Of a stretch of DNA of 5,907 bases, positions 1 through 5,901 are shown piece by piece (position 1 is the stretch's first letter; each line of letters opens with the position of its first letter). The DNA is from an uncultured Actinomyces sp. GTDB lineage: Bacteria > Actinomycetota > Actinomycetes > Actinomycetales > Actinomycetaceae. The notes beneath the pieces are model-generated. The model was not told the DNA's origin. It saw nothing but the letters and a program-made list of their open reading frames with translations, and made no database searches. A program made the position numbers and the translations under genes. Where the stretch lies: NCBI GenBank assembly GCA_902773415.1, contig CACYEE010000068.1, positions 1 through 5,907 of the forward strand, given 5' to 3'.

Positions 1-1548
1 GGCCATCTGCTTGCCGAGCTCCACGCCCCACTGGTCGTAGGAGTTGATGCCCCACACGGCGCCCTGGACGAAGGTGATGTGCTCGTAAAGCGCGACGAGC
101 TGGCCGAGGACGGACGGGGTCAGGGCCGGGGCCATGATCGAGGCCGTCGGCTTGTTGCCCGGGAACTCGCGGTGAGGAACGATGTCCTCGGCGGTGCCCT
201 CGGCACGCACCTCGGAAGGCGTCTTGCCGAAGGCGAGGGCGCGGGTCTGGGCGAAGAAGTTGCCGAGGAAGAGCTCATGCTGGTCCTGCTCGCCGTCGGC
301 CAGGGCGTAGGTCGGGTTGGCGAAGGCGATGAAGTCCGCCGGAATCGTCTGCGTGCCCTGATGGATGAGCTGGTAGAAGGCGTGCTGGCCGTTCGTGCCG
401 GGCTCGCCCCAGAACACTTCGCCGGTCGGGACCGTCACCGGGGCGCCGTCCCAGCGCACGCGCTTTCCGTTGGACTCCATCGTCAGCTGCTGGAGGTAGG
501 CCGGGAAGCGGTGCAGGTACTGGGCGTAGGGCAGCACGGCGTGCGTGCGTGCGTCATGATGGTCGACGTAGAACACGTTCTGAAGGCCCATGATGAGCGG
601 AACGTTCTTCTCCGGCGCAGCCTCGGCGAAGTGGCGGTCCATCGTGTGGAAGCCGTCGAGGAATTCGGCGAAGGCGTCCGGGCCGAGAACGATGGCGAGG
701 CAGGTGCCGATGGCCGAATCGACGGAGTAGCGCCCGCCCACCCAGCTCCAGAATCCGAAGGCGTTGGCCGGGTCGATGCCGAACTTGGCGACTTCGTCAA
801 GGTTCGTGGACACGGCGATGAAGTGCCTGGCGACGGCGTCTTCCGCCTCGATGCCGCGCTCGGCCAGAGCGTCGAGGAACCAGGAGCGGCAGGCCTTGGC
901 GTTCGTGATGGTCTCCAGCGTCGTGAAGGTCTTGGAGGCGACGATGAAGAGCACCGTCTCCGGGTCGACGCCGCGCAGCTTCTCCCCCACGTCGGTCGGG
1001 TCGATGTTCGAGATGAAGCGGGCCTCCAGGCCGTCCTTGGCATAGGGCTTGAGGGCTTCGTAGGCCATGACGGGGCCGAGGTCGGAGCCGCCGATGCCGA
1101 TGTTGACGACGGTGGTCAGCGGCTTGCCGGTCACGCCGGCGCGCTTGCCTTCGCGCACCTCGTCCGCGTAGGCGTAGATGCGGGTCAGGACCTCGTGGAC
1201 ATCCGCGACGCAGTCCTGGCCGTCGACGACGAGCTTGTCGCCCTCGGGGCGGCGCAACGCGGTGTGGAGGACGGCGCGGTCCTCGGTGTTGTTGATGTGC
1301 TCGCCGGCGAACATCGCGTCGCGGCGCTCGGCGACCTTCGTTTCCTCGGCGAGTTCGAGGAGGGCCGCGAGGATGTCGTCGGAGATGTAGCTCTTGGACA
1401 GGTCGACGTAGAGGTCGCCGGCCTGGAAGGCGAAACGCTCGGCGCGGCCCGGGTCCTTGTCGAACTCTTCGCGGAAGTTCGGGACGGTGGCGAGCTTGGC
1501 AAGCCTGGCCCAGGCGGCGGTGGTTGCGGGATCGACGGGAGCGCTCAA
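1..1548 (-). CDS. pgi: Glucose-6-phosphate isomerase (3' end outside window)
   Basis: Cytoplasmic enzyme that interconverts glucose 6-phosphate and fructose 6-phosphate in glycolysis and gluconeogenesis. The reading frame is open from about 1548 to the window edge (516 codons). The family usually has about 550 residues, so roughly 35-40 C-terminal residues are missing. Family signature 1 is WVGGRYSVDSAIG at residues 269-281. Signature 2, SYDQWGVELGKQMA, runs to the window edge. Catalytic residues can be placed by family knowledge: Glu358 in TMESNGK, His389 in NGQHAFYQ and Lys513 in GVELGK. The sugar-phosphate loop region INIGIGGSDLGP is also present. Start choice: an in-frame ATG lies at 1560 but has no ribosome site in front of it. 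TTG at 1548 has GGAGG five bases upstream, and that GGAGG overlaps the ATG itself. I therefore take TTG, giving MSAPVDPATTAAWARL. No frameshift or missing key residue is seen. The identity is near certain; only the start is open. Confidence 0.97.
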   Translation of the reverse strand, partial: MSAPVDPATTAAWARLAKLATVPNFREEFDKDPGRAERFAFQAGDLYVDLSKSYISDDILAALLELAEETKVAERRDAMFAGEHINNTEDRAVLHTALRRPEGDKLVVDGQDCVADVHEVLTRIYAYADEVREGKRAGVTGKPLTTVVNIGIGGSDLGPVMAYEALKPYAKDGLEARFISNIDPTDVGEKLRGVDPETVLFIVASKTFTTLETITNAKACRSWFLDALAERGIEAEDAVARHFIAVSTNLDEVAKFGIDPANAFGFWSWVGGRYSVDSAIGTCLAIVLGPDAFAEFLDGFHTMDRHFAEAAPEKNVPLIMGLQNVFYVDHHDARTHAVLPYAQYLHRFPAYLQQLTMESNGKRVRWDGAPVTVPTGEVFWGEPGTNGQHAFYQLIHQGTQTIPADFIAFANPTYALADGEQDQHELFLGNFFAQTRALAFGKTPSEVRAEGTAEDIVPHREFPGNKPTASIMAPALTPSVLGQLVALYEHITFVQGAVWGINSYDQWGVELGKQMA

Positions 1549-1553
1549 GGTTT

Positions 1554-1558
1554 CCTCC
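1554..1558 (-). promoter_or_regulatory. Ribosome binding site that decides the pgi start
   Basis: On the minus strand the sequence reads ATGGAGGAAACCTTGAGC. GGAGG (1558 to 1554) ends five bases before TTG at 1548, which is suitable spacing. The same GGAGG is built from the last base of the upstream in-frame ATG and the codons after it. The bases upstream of that ATG (GCGCGAACCA) hold no Shine-Dalgarno match, so TTG is the better start. Initiation at ATG would add only four residues (MEET). Confidence 0.6.
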
Positions 1559-1588
1559 ATTGGTTCGCGCGTGCATCGGGACGCCCCC

Positions 1589-1594
1589 ATGATA
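1589..1594 (-). promoter_or_regulatory. Candidate -10 element for pgi
   Basis: The minus strand reads TATCAT, one mismatch from TATAAT, about 40 bases upstream of the pgi TTG. It would give a short leader of roughly 35 bases. No recognisable -35 hexamer lies 16-18 bases further upstream (CACGCC at the 17-base position), so this is only a candidate. Confidence 0.3.
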
Positions 1595-1680
1595 CGCGCC
1601 GCGCCGCTGCGGGCGTGCGCAGGCTGCCGAAACTGTCGCACTCTGCACGCGCAATGCAACGACCCGGAACCCGGCCTCCA

Positions 1681-1706
1681 CGGCGCCATGCTTCGGCGTG
1701 GCACCG
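1681..1706 (+). repeat. Stem-loop with UUCG tetraloop
   Basis: Arms at 1681-1691 and 1696-1706 enclose the loop TTCG closed by a C-G pair, the very stable cUUCGg tetraloop. Of 11 positions, 9 are Watson-Crick pairs, one is a G-U wobble that pairs only in plus-strand RNA, and one is a C/A mismatch. It lies about 130 bases upstream of the pgi start and about 80 bases beyond the stop of the uncertain minus-strand ORF. There is no T-run on either side, so a terminator role is not shown. Confidence 0.4.
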
Positions 1707-1782
1707 AAAGCCGATGAACGCCAACCGGACTCGACATGCCAAACCCGTTCGGTCACCGTGAATGGCGGTACCGCACGGCACG

Positions 1783-2460
1783 TCAGCCACCCCGCTCACG
1801 CCCGCGCCCCCCTTGCGTGCAGAAACGCGCCGACGCCCCGACCGCGAAAGAATCGCCAAGCACCGCCACGGGCACGGACGCCCCAAAAGCGACACCGCCG
1901 CTGACAGGCGATGCCCCTGTCGGAGCGAACTCCGTCGTCTCCATCCATGTCGCGCCTTCCGGTCCGCACTCGCGCTCGGCTCCCCGACCAGCCACATGCC
2001 ACAAGAAGTCCTCGGAATGGCACTCGCGCCGCGCATTCCGCCATCGCCCGGAACCCCCATGCCCGGCCCGCCTCTCGGCGCGAAGCCCGGTTTCGTCGAT
2101 ATCGTCGGGCACAATGCCTTCGAGTTCGTCAACGAGCCGCTCCCGTTCCGCGAAAGGCCTGTCCAGTTTCGCAATCGCCTCGCCGTTGCCGGCCATGGCG
2201 ACGTCCCACGCCGCCGCAAGCCCGAACAGGCACCAGGATTCTCTTTCAATTTCGCCCGCGGCAATCGACACGGCAACTCCAATCGGACGATTTCCCGCAT
2301 CATTGCGCACGAAACCCGAGAGCGGCACGGCACGGCCACGAGCCACGGCGAGCGCCGCCTGCCCGGCGTCGACCCGAAAACAACGAAGCCGCCCTTCCCG
2401 ATTCCGTCCCAGGCCCGAAAGTCCTGCGAGCCACACGGGCTTCGGCGAGCATAAGCGCAC
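1783..2460 (-). CDS. Uncertain hypothetical protein
   Basis: Open frame of 225 codons from a GTG at 2460 to TGA. I do not recognise the product. The middle part (around residues 60-120) reads like real protein, with an acidic, probably helical stretch containing AERERLVDELEGIVPDDIDE. The ends are glycine- and arginine-rich and look less convincing. No signal peptide or membrane segment is clear. Codon positions show the usual high-GC pattern only weakly (third position somewhat richer in G/C than first, second lowest), far less strongly than in pgi. The GTG at 2460 has a poor ribosome site. A GTG at 2271 has GGAG five bases upstream and would give about 162 residues, which keeps the best part. 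It points the same way as pgi, with a gap of about 230 bases. It could equally be a spurious frame or a decayed gene. Confidence 0.3.
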   Translation of the reverse strand: MRLCSPKPVWLAGLSGLGRNREGRLRCFRVDAGQAALAVARGRAVPLSGFVRNDAGNRPIGVAVSIAAGEIERESWCLFGLAAAWDVAMAGNGEAIAKLDRPFAERERLVDELEGIVPDDIDETGLRAERRAGHGGSGRWRNARRECHSEDFLWHVAGRGAERECGPEGATWMETTEFAPTGASPVSGGVAFGASVPVAVLGDSFAVGASARFCTQGGRGRERGG

Positions 2461-2470
2461 GCCTCGCCGC

Positions 2471-2476
2471 TATGAT
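2471..2476 (+). promoter_or_regulatory. Probable -10 element of the envelope gene pair
   Basis: TATGAT matches TATAAT at five of six positions and lies 29 bases before the ATG at 2506. It implies transcription starting near 2482-2484 and a leader of about 22-24 bases carrying the ribosome site. The positions expected for a -35 element (about 2447-2454) show no TTGACA likeness, which is common in high-GC bacteria but keeps confidence moderate. Confidence 0.5.
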
Positions 2477-2494
2477 GGCGTTGTTCCCTGCCGA

Positions 2495-2499
2495 AAGGA
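2495..2499 (+). promoter_or_regulatory. Ribosome binding site of the 380-residue envelope protein
   Basis: AAGGA (within GAAAGGACCGCACATG) ends six bases before the ATG at 2506, a normal spacing. It supports this start over any internal one. Confidence 0.7.
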
Positions 2500-2505
2500 C
2501 CGCAC

Positions 2506-3648
2506 ATGTACATCAACGGCTCCGACCCGGAGAATCCGATCTTCCTCGTCGACGCCCGCGGAAACTACCTCATGAACCCCGACGGCACCTACGTGCTCTT
2601 CACCGGAGAAGCCCACGTCGAGCCGGGCGGAACCGTCCTCACGTCGGCCTCCGGATACTACCTTGTCGATACCGACGGCAGCTATTTCTCCGCTCCCACC
2701 CCCGCGGCTCCCGTTCCCAGGGCCTCCGCATCCGGCTTCCCGACAGCCGCCTCCTCGCTGAAAGACGCGCCGATCCAGGCTGGCGCCACGCAGGCTTCGG
2801 CCCTGCCTGCCGCGCAAGGCGCGTCCTCTTCCCTGCCTCCGTCGATTCCGCCCGCACGGCGCCAGCCCTCGGGACTCGCGACCACCGCGACGATTCCCGC
2901 CCAGCGCCCCGCCCAGCCGCCCGCACAGGCACGCCGCGAAATCTTCCCCTCCGCCGACCTGCGCTCGGCCGCCGAAAAGCACAGCGACCGCCGCAACACC
3001 GCGATTGTCATCCTCGCCCTTCTCCTCATCGCCGCCATCGCCGGCTTCGGACTTCTCGTCGCGAAAAACGTGCTTTCCTCGTCCGAAACACCCGCCGAAA
3101 ACCAGAGCGAACCGACCGCCGTCGCCGAGCAGAGCGACACCGCCACCCCCATCCAGACCGCCAGCGAAGCCCCCGCGTCGCAAACGCCCGGCGAAGAAGC
3201 GACAACGGCCGAGCCTACCCAGCTTCCCGTTCCCGCCGGAGTCTTCCCCGGAGCAGGACGCAACGAAGCCCCCGCCGGCGCGGGAACGATGGCAACCGAG
3301 GGCGGCATCGCCTACGTCACTGCGCCCTCCGGGAACATCACATGCGCCTTCGGCCCCTCCATCAGCGAATGCCGGATCGCCTCCTGGGCCCAGACCCAGC
3401 CCTATGGGCGCTCCGGTGGAGCAAACGGCAACGAATGGCCAAACTCGAAGGTCGCTTTCGGCGCAGACGGCAGTCCGAGCGTCGGCCCCGTCTCCGATGC
3501 CATCCCCAAGATTGGCACCCTGCCCTACGGATCCGCCGCAGTGTCGGGGAAATGGGCCTGCGGATCGGCCCAGAACGGCCTGACCTGCTGGAACACCGAA
3601 ACCGGGCACGGCGCCATCATGAACCGTGACGGATACCAGGCATTCTGA
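2506..3648 (+). CDS. Single-pass membrane protein with extracytoplasmic DUF6636-like domain
   Basis: A 380-residue protein of unknown function with four parts. Residues 1 to about 65 form a compact module with two similar motifs, NYLMNPDGTYVL and YYLVDTDGSYFS. Residues about 66-150 are a Pro/Ala/Ser-rich linker. Residues about 166-186 are one hydrophobic helix, preceded by the basic KHSDRRN, so the N-terminus should be inside and the C-terminus outside. After a second Pro/Thr/Glu-rich linker, a C-terminal domain starts near residue 266 with APSGNITCAF and ends with LTCWNTETGHGAI and a final aromatic residue. This pattern matches my memory of the actinobacterial DUF6636-type domain; a profile search would settle it. 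Cysteines 280, 289, 352 and 361 form two pairs, each nine residues apart, which suggests two disulfides outside the cell. There is no cleavable signal peptide. The gene opens a likely two-gene operon with the lipoprotein gene 75 bases downstream, which carries the same C-terminal domain. Confidence 0.88.
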   Translation: MYINGSDPENPIFLVDARGNYLMNPDGTYVLFTGEAHVEPGGTVLTSASGYYLVDTDGSYFSAPTPAAPVPRASASGFPTAASSLKDAPIQAGATQASALPAAQGASSSLPPSIPPARRQPSGLATTATIPAQRPAQPPAQARREIFPSADLRSAAEKHSDRRNTAIVILALLLIAAIAGFGLLVAKNVLSSSETPAENQSEPTAVAEQSDTATPIQTASEAPASQTPGEEATTAEPTQLPVPAGVFPGAGRNEAPAGAGTMATEGGIAYVTAPSGNITCAFGPSISECRIASWAQTQPYGRSGGANGNEWPNSKVAFGADGSPSVGPVSDAIPKIGTLPYGSAAVSGKWACGSAQNGLTCWNTETGHGAIMNRDGYQAF

Positions 3649-3681
3649 GCGCCTGACGCGGACCTGGCGCCACGTCGCTTT

Positions 3682-3700
3682 CGGGGCCGCCCGGGGCCGC
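3682..3700 (+). repeat. Short tandem repeat between the envelope genes
   Basis: CGGGGCCGC occurs at 3682-3690 and again at 3692-3700, one base apart, in the 75-base gap between the two envelope genes. It is entirely G/C and ends a few bases before the ribosome site of the second gene. It could be replication slippage or a weak RNA structure; no terminator is apparent in the gap. Confidence 0.5.
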
Positions 3701-3706
3701 AATCGG

Positions 3707-3712
3707 AAAGGA
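3707..3712 (+). promoter_or_regulatory. Ribosome binding site of the lipoprotein gene
   Basis: AAAGGA, in GGAAAGGAAACACCG, lies 11 bases before the ATG at 3724, slightly longer than ideal. No other start codon nearby would be followed by a signal peptide, so the start stands. Confidence 0.55.
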
Positions 3713-3723
3713 AACACCGACCA

Positions 3724-4446
3724 ATGAAGCCGGCAGGCGCGGCCTTTGCCGTTCTCGCCCTTGTCCTCGCAGGAGGCGCCGGATGCTCGGGGGAGGCATC
3801 CGGCGAACCGAAAACGGCGACGGCAAGCGCCTGGGAGGGCACGAGGCCAAGCGCCGCGCCCTCCACGCCCGCCAGGTCCGCTTCGCCAACCCCGGCGCAG
3901 CCGGATTCCTCGCGGCCAGACACGCCGCACAGCGCACAGGCCACGCCCCCCGCCACGGCTTCGGCCACCGCCACCCACGACCCGTCCCCCTCCCTCGAAG
4001 GGGCCTACGCCGGATACGGAAAGGGCATGCCCGACGGCGCCATCCAGGCCTCCGTCGAAGGCACGTGGCTGGCCGGCGAATACGTCGCGCAGAGCCCCGG
4101 CGGCGAAATCCAGGTTGTCCTGATCGGCGACGAAGTGCGCCTGTACGTCGAGAACTGGGCCGTCACCAGGCCCTACGGCAATCTGCCCGGCACCGCGAAT
4201 ATCCACAACGGAATCGTCATTGCCGACGGGGCGATACCGGATCGCGTCGCGTCCTTTTCCGATTGGCCCCTCGGCCAGCCCGCCGAAGAGAGAGCCGACC
4301 ACTCCCCTGCTCAATCCATCGCGCCCGGTGAGGCAATCTACAACGGAGACTACGTGTGCGCCGGATCCGAGAAGGGCCTGACCTGCTGGAATGTCGTGAC
4401 CGGCCACGGGGCTTTCGTGACGGGAGAGGGGTTTGCCGGCTTCTGA
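3724..4446 (+). CDS. Putative secreted lipoprotein, paralogous C-terminal domain
   Basis: A 240-residue protein of unknown function. Residues 1-20 (MKPAGAAFAVLALVLAGGAG) form a signal peptide, followed by Cys21, so a lipid-anchored surface protein is likely. Gly at position -3 departs from the usual Leu/Val/Ile of a lipobox. Residues about 22-88 are a Ser/Pro/Thr/Ala-rich tether. Residues from about 90 on align with the end of the preceding gene's product: both share a TRPYG/TQPYG motif after a conserved Trp (Trp145 here) and finish with GLTCWN..TGHGA and a terminal Phe. Cys212 and Cys221 match the second cysteine pair of the neighbour, but the first pair is replaced by Val131 and Leu140, and APSGNI has become SPGGEI. 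The gene follows its neighbour with no visible terminator between, so they are probably co-transcribed. It ends at a strong inverted repeat. The function of the shared domain is not known to me. Confidence 0.87.
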   Translation: MKPAGAAFAVLALVLAGGAGCSGEASGEPKTATASAWEGTRPSAAPSTPARSASPTPAQPDSSRPDTPHSAQATPPATASATATHDPSPSLEGAYAGYGKGMPDGAIQASVEGTWLAGEYVAQSPGGEIQVVLIGDEVRLYVENWAVTRPYGNLPGTANIHNGIVIADGAIPDRVASFSDWPLGQPAEERADHSPAQSIAPGEAIYNGDYVCAGSEKGLTCWNVVTGHGAFVTGEGFAGF

Positions 4447-4452
4447 TGCCGA

Positions 4453-4500
4453 GTGCGCGGATTCGTCACGACAGGCACCTGTCGTGACGAATCCGCGCAC
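4453..4500. terminator. Perfect 23-bp inverted repeat, probable bidirectional terminator
   Basis: The arms 4453-4475 and 4478-4500 are exact reverse complements, separated by only CA. As RNA the innermost pairs must open, leaving about 20-21 bp of stem. It begins seven bases after the stop codon of the lipoprotein gene (plus strand) and ends 20 bases beyond the stop of the symporter gene (minus strand), the expected place for a terminator shared by converging genes. There is no T-run after the stem in either direction, as is often the case for terminators in high-GC actinobacteria. The length and perfection are unusual, so an additional or different role (protein-binding site, dispersed repeat) is possible. 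Confidence 0.72.
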
Positions 4501-4520
4501 ATCGCTCCTGGCGCGTCTGC

Positions 4521-5849
4521 CTACCGGCTGCCACGCTGGCCGATTGCCGCGGTGTCGGTCGCCACGGCGCCTGCCGCCCGCGAACCGTCGATCGAGTCGT
4601 GGCCTGCGAGAACCTCGTCGATGTACTTGCTGGCGTCGAACTGCTGGAATCCGTCAAAGTCGCGGGCGTTCTCGTTCGGCTCGTCGCCGGCGAGCTTTCC
4701 GCCCGCAATCTTGTCGACAACAAGCGAAATCGCGCCGTCGCCGGTCACGTTCGTGGCGGTGCCGAACGGGTCGAGGGCGATGTAGGTGGCAATCATGAGG
4801 GCCACGTCGGCGTCGGAGAAGCCGAGCATCGAGGAGAGAATGCCGGTCGCCGCCATGATCGCGCCGCCCGGAACGCCGGGGGCGGCGACCATCGTCACGC
4901 CAAGCATGAAGATGAAGCCCGCAATCTGGGCACCGGTGACCGGAATGTCGTTGACCATGATGATCGCGAGCGCGAAGGCCACGATCTTCGACGTGGAACC
5001 GGAGAGGTGAATCGTTGCGCACAGCGGCACCGTGAAGGCCGAAACCGTGTCGGACACGCCGTTCTTGCGGGTCTGGGCGAGGGTCACGGGGATCGTGGCG
5101 GCCGACGAGGACGTGCCCAGGGCCGTCAGGTAGGCGGGCATCATCGTCAGCAGCGCCTTGAAGGGGTTCTTCTTGGCGACGGCTCCGGCAACGGAGAACT
5201 GTGCCGTGAGGATGACGGCTTCGAGGACGAGGACGATGATGACGACGGCGAGAAGCACCTTGATGGTCTTTGCGACGTCGCCCGACATCGTCATGTTGAG
5301 GAAGATGCCGAAGATGTGGATCGGCAGCAGCGGGACGATGACCGTCGAAATGAGCTTCGTGATGATTTCGCGGAACTCGAGGAAGCCCTTGCGCAGCACG
5401 CCGCGCGGCACAAGCGAGAGACCGATGCCGACGAGGAAGGAGAGAACGAGGGCGGTCATGACGCCGAAGACCGGGGCCATCTCGATTGTGAAGTAGCCGG
5501 ATTCGGAGCTTGGCTCGCCCACGCTCTCCATGCCGGAGGCCAGCAGCTTCGGGAAGCTCAGCTCGCACACAAGGTAGGTGAGGAATCCGGCGAACAGCGT
5601 CGATCCGTAGGCGATTGCGGCCGTAATCGTGAGCCACTTGCCGGCTCCCTTGCCGAGGTCGGCAATCGCGGGCACGATGAGGCCGACGATGATCAGCGGA
5701 ATGGAAAAGCTCAGGAACTGGCTGAAGATGTCGTTGAAGGTGAAGAAGATTCGCGCCACGGGAACAGGCAGGAACTGCCCGAACAGGATGCCCATGACGA
5801 TGGCGAGGAGAACCCACGGCAGGATTCCCCACTTCTTGAGGGTGTCCAT
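4521..5849 (-). CDS. Dicarboxylate/amino acid:cation symporter (DAACS, SLC1-like)
   Basis: A 442-residue integral membrane protein of the family that couples amino acid or dicarboxylate uptake to cation flow. It is complete and of normal length, with hydrophobic helices from about residue 10 to 380. Family landmarks appear in order: the serine-rich first hairpin TSSSAATIPVT (246-256); the helix-7 motif as HLSGS (281-285) where glutamate transporters have NMDGT; the second hairpin GVPGGAIMA (325-333); and helix 8 with DPFGTATNVTGD (360-371). Asp360, Thr364, Asn367 and Asp371 match the conserved binding residues of the archaeal aspartate transporter GltPh, but the Arg that holds the side-chain carboxylate is Gly363. 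A neutral substrate is therefore more likely than glutamate or aspartate. A hydrophilic tail of about 55 residues ends the protein. GGAG six bases before the ATG supports the start. The exact substrate cannot be named; SstT-like serine/threonine uptake is one possibility. Confidence 0.93.
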   Translation of the reverse strand: MDTLKKWGILPWVLLAIVMGILFGQFLPVPVARIFFTFNDIFSQFLSFSIPLIIVGLIVPAIADLGKGAGKWLTITAAIAYGSTLFAGFLTYLVCELSFPKLLASGMESVGEPSSESGYFTIEMAPVFGVMTALVLSFLVGIGLSLVPRGVLRKGFLEFREIITKLISTVIVPLLPIHIFGIFLNMTMSGDVAKTIKVLLAVVIIVLVLEAVILTAQFSVAGAVAKKNPFKALLTMMPAYLTALGTSSSAATIPVTLAQTRKNGVSDTVSAFTVPLCATIHLSGSTSKIVAFALAIIMVNDIPVTGAQIAGFIFMLGVTMVAAPGVPGGAIMAATGILSSMLGFSDADVALMIATYIALDPFGTATNVTGDGAISLVVDKIAGGKLAGDEPNENARDFDGFQQFDASKYIDEVLAGHDSIDGSRAAGAVATDTAAIGQRGSR

Positions 5850-5855
5850 ATTTCA

Positions 5856-5859
5856 CTCC
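5856..5859 (-). promoter_or_regulatory. Ribosome binding site of the symporter gene
   Basis: The minus strand reads AATGGAGTGAAATATGGAC. GGAG ends six bases before the ATG at 5849. The same bases make up a two-codon out-of-frame ORF, ATG GAG TGA, directly ahead of the gene. Confidence 0.65.
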
Positions 5860-5901
5860 ATTGTCTCGGCGGCCCTTCGCATGGTGCGGCCCGGTCTTGC
5901 G

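Larger units (their letters stand above)
1561..2470. other. 0.9 kb stretch with no confidently identified gene
   Basis: Between the pgi start and the promoter of the first envelope gene there is no recognisable gene. Open frames exist on both strands, but base choice at third codon positions is clearly less biased than in pgi or the transporter, so no frame stands out strongly. What can be seen: a weak -10 for pgi (1589-1594), a UUCG-capped stem-loop (1681-1706), and a minus-strand ORF with moderately protein-like composition (1783-2460). The plus-strand ORF at 1762-2454 shares codon boundaries with that ORF and looks like its antisense shadow. The stretch may hold a poorly conserved gene, a decayed gene or long regulatory DNA. 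Confidence 0.6.

Noticed and set aside
79..1761. A 560-codon plus-strand open frame across the pgi region
   Set aside because: It is the antisense shadow of pgi, whose minus frame has every family motif; its product is Gly/Val/Asp/Arg-rich without recognisable features.
1762..2454. A 230-codon plus-strand ORF in the unassigned stretch
   Set aside because: It shares codon boundaries with the minus-strand ORF, is Pro/Arg/His-rich, has no ribosome site at its ATG and resembles an antisense shadow. It cannot be fully excluded.
1911..3629. A 572-codon plus-strand ORF overlapping the first envelope gene
   Set aside because: Its product is almost entirely Arg/Pro/His-rich, as expected for a shifted frame in GC-rich DNA.
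2470..4500. A 676-codon minus-strand open frame covering both envelope genes
   Set aside because: Long antisense frames are common opposite G/C-biased codons. The plus-strand genes have ribosome sites, a signal peptide, a membrane helix and a shared domain, while this frame is Gly/Arg-rich and begins inside the terminator palindrome.
4453..4785. A plus-strand ORF beginning MRGFVTTGTCRDESAH, nearly the same peptide as the start of the long minus-strand ORF
   Set aside because: The likeness exists only because both begin in opposite arms of the same perfect palindrome; the rest is antisense to the symporter.
4654..5856. A 400-codon minus-strand ORF overlapping the symporter
   Set aside because: It is a frame shadow with an Arg/His-rich product and no hydrophobic segments, whereas the overlapping symporter frame has all family motifs.
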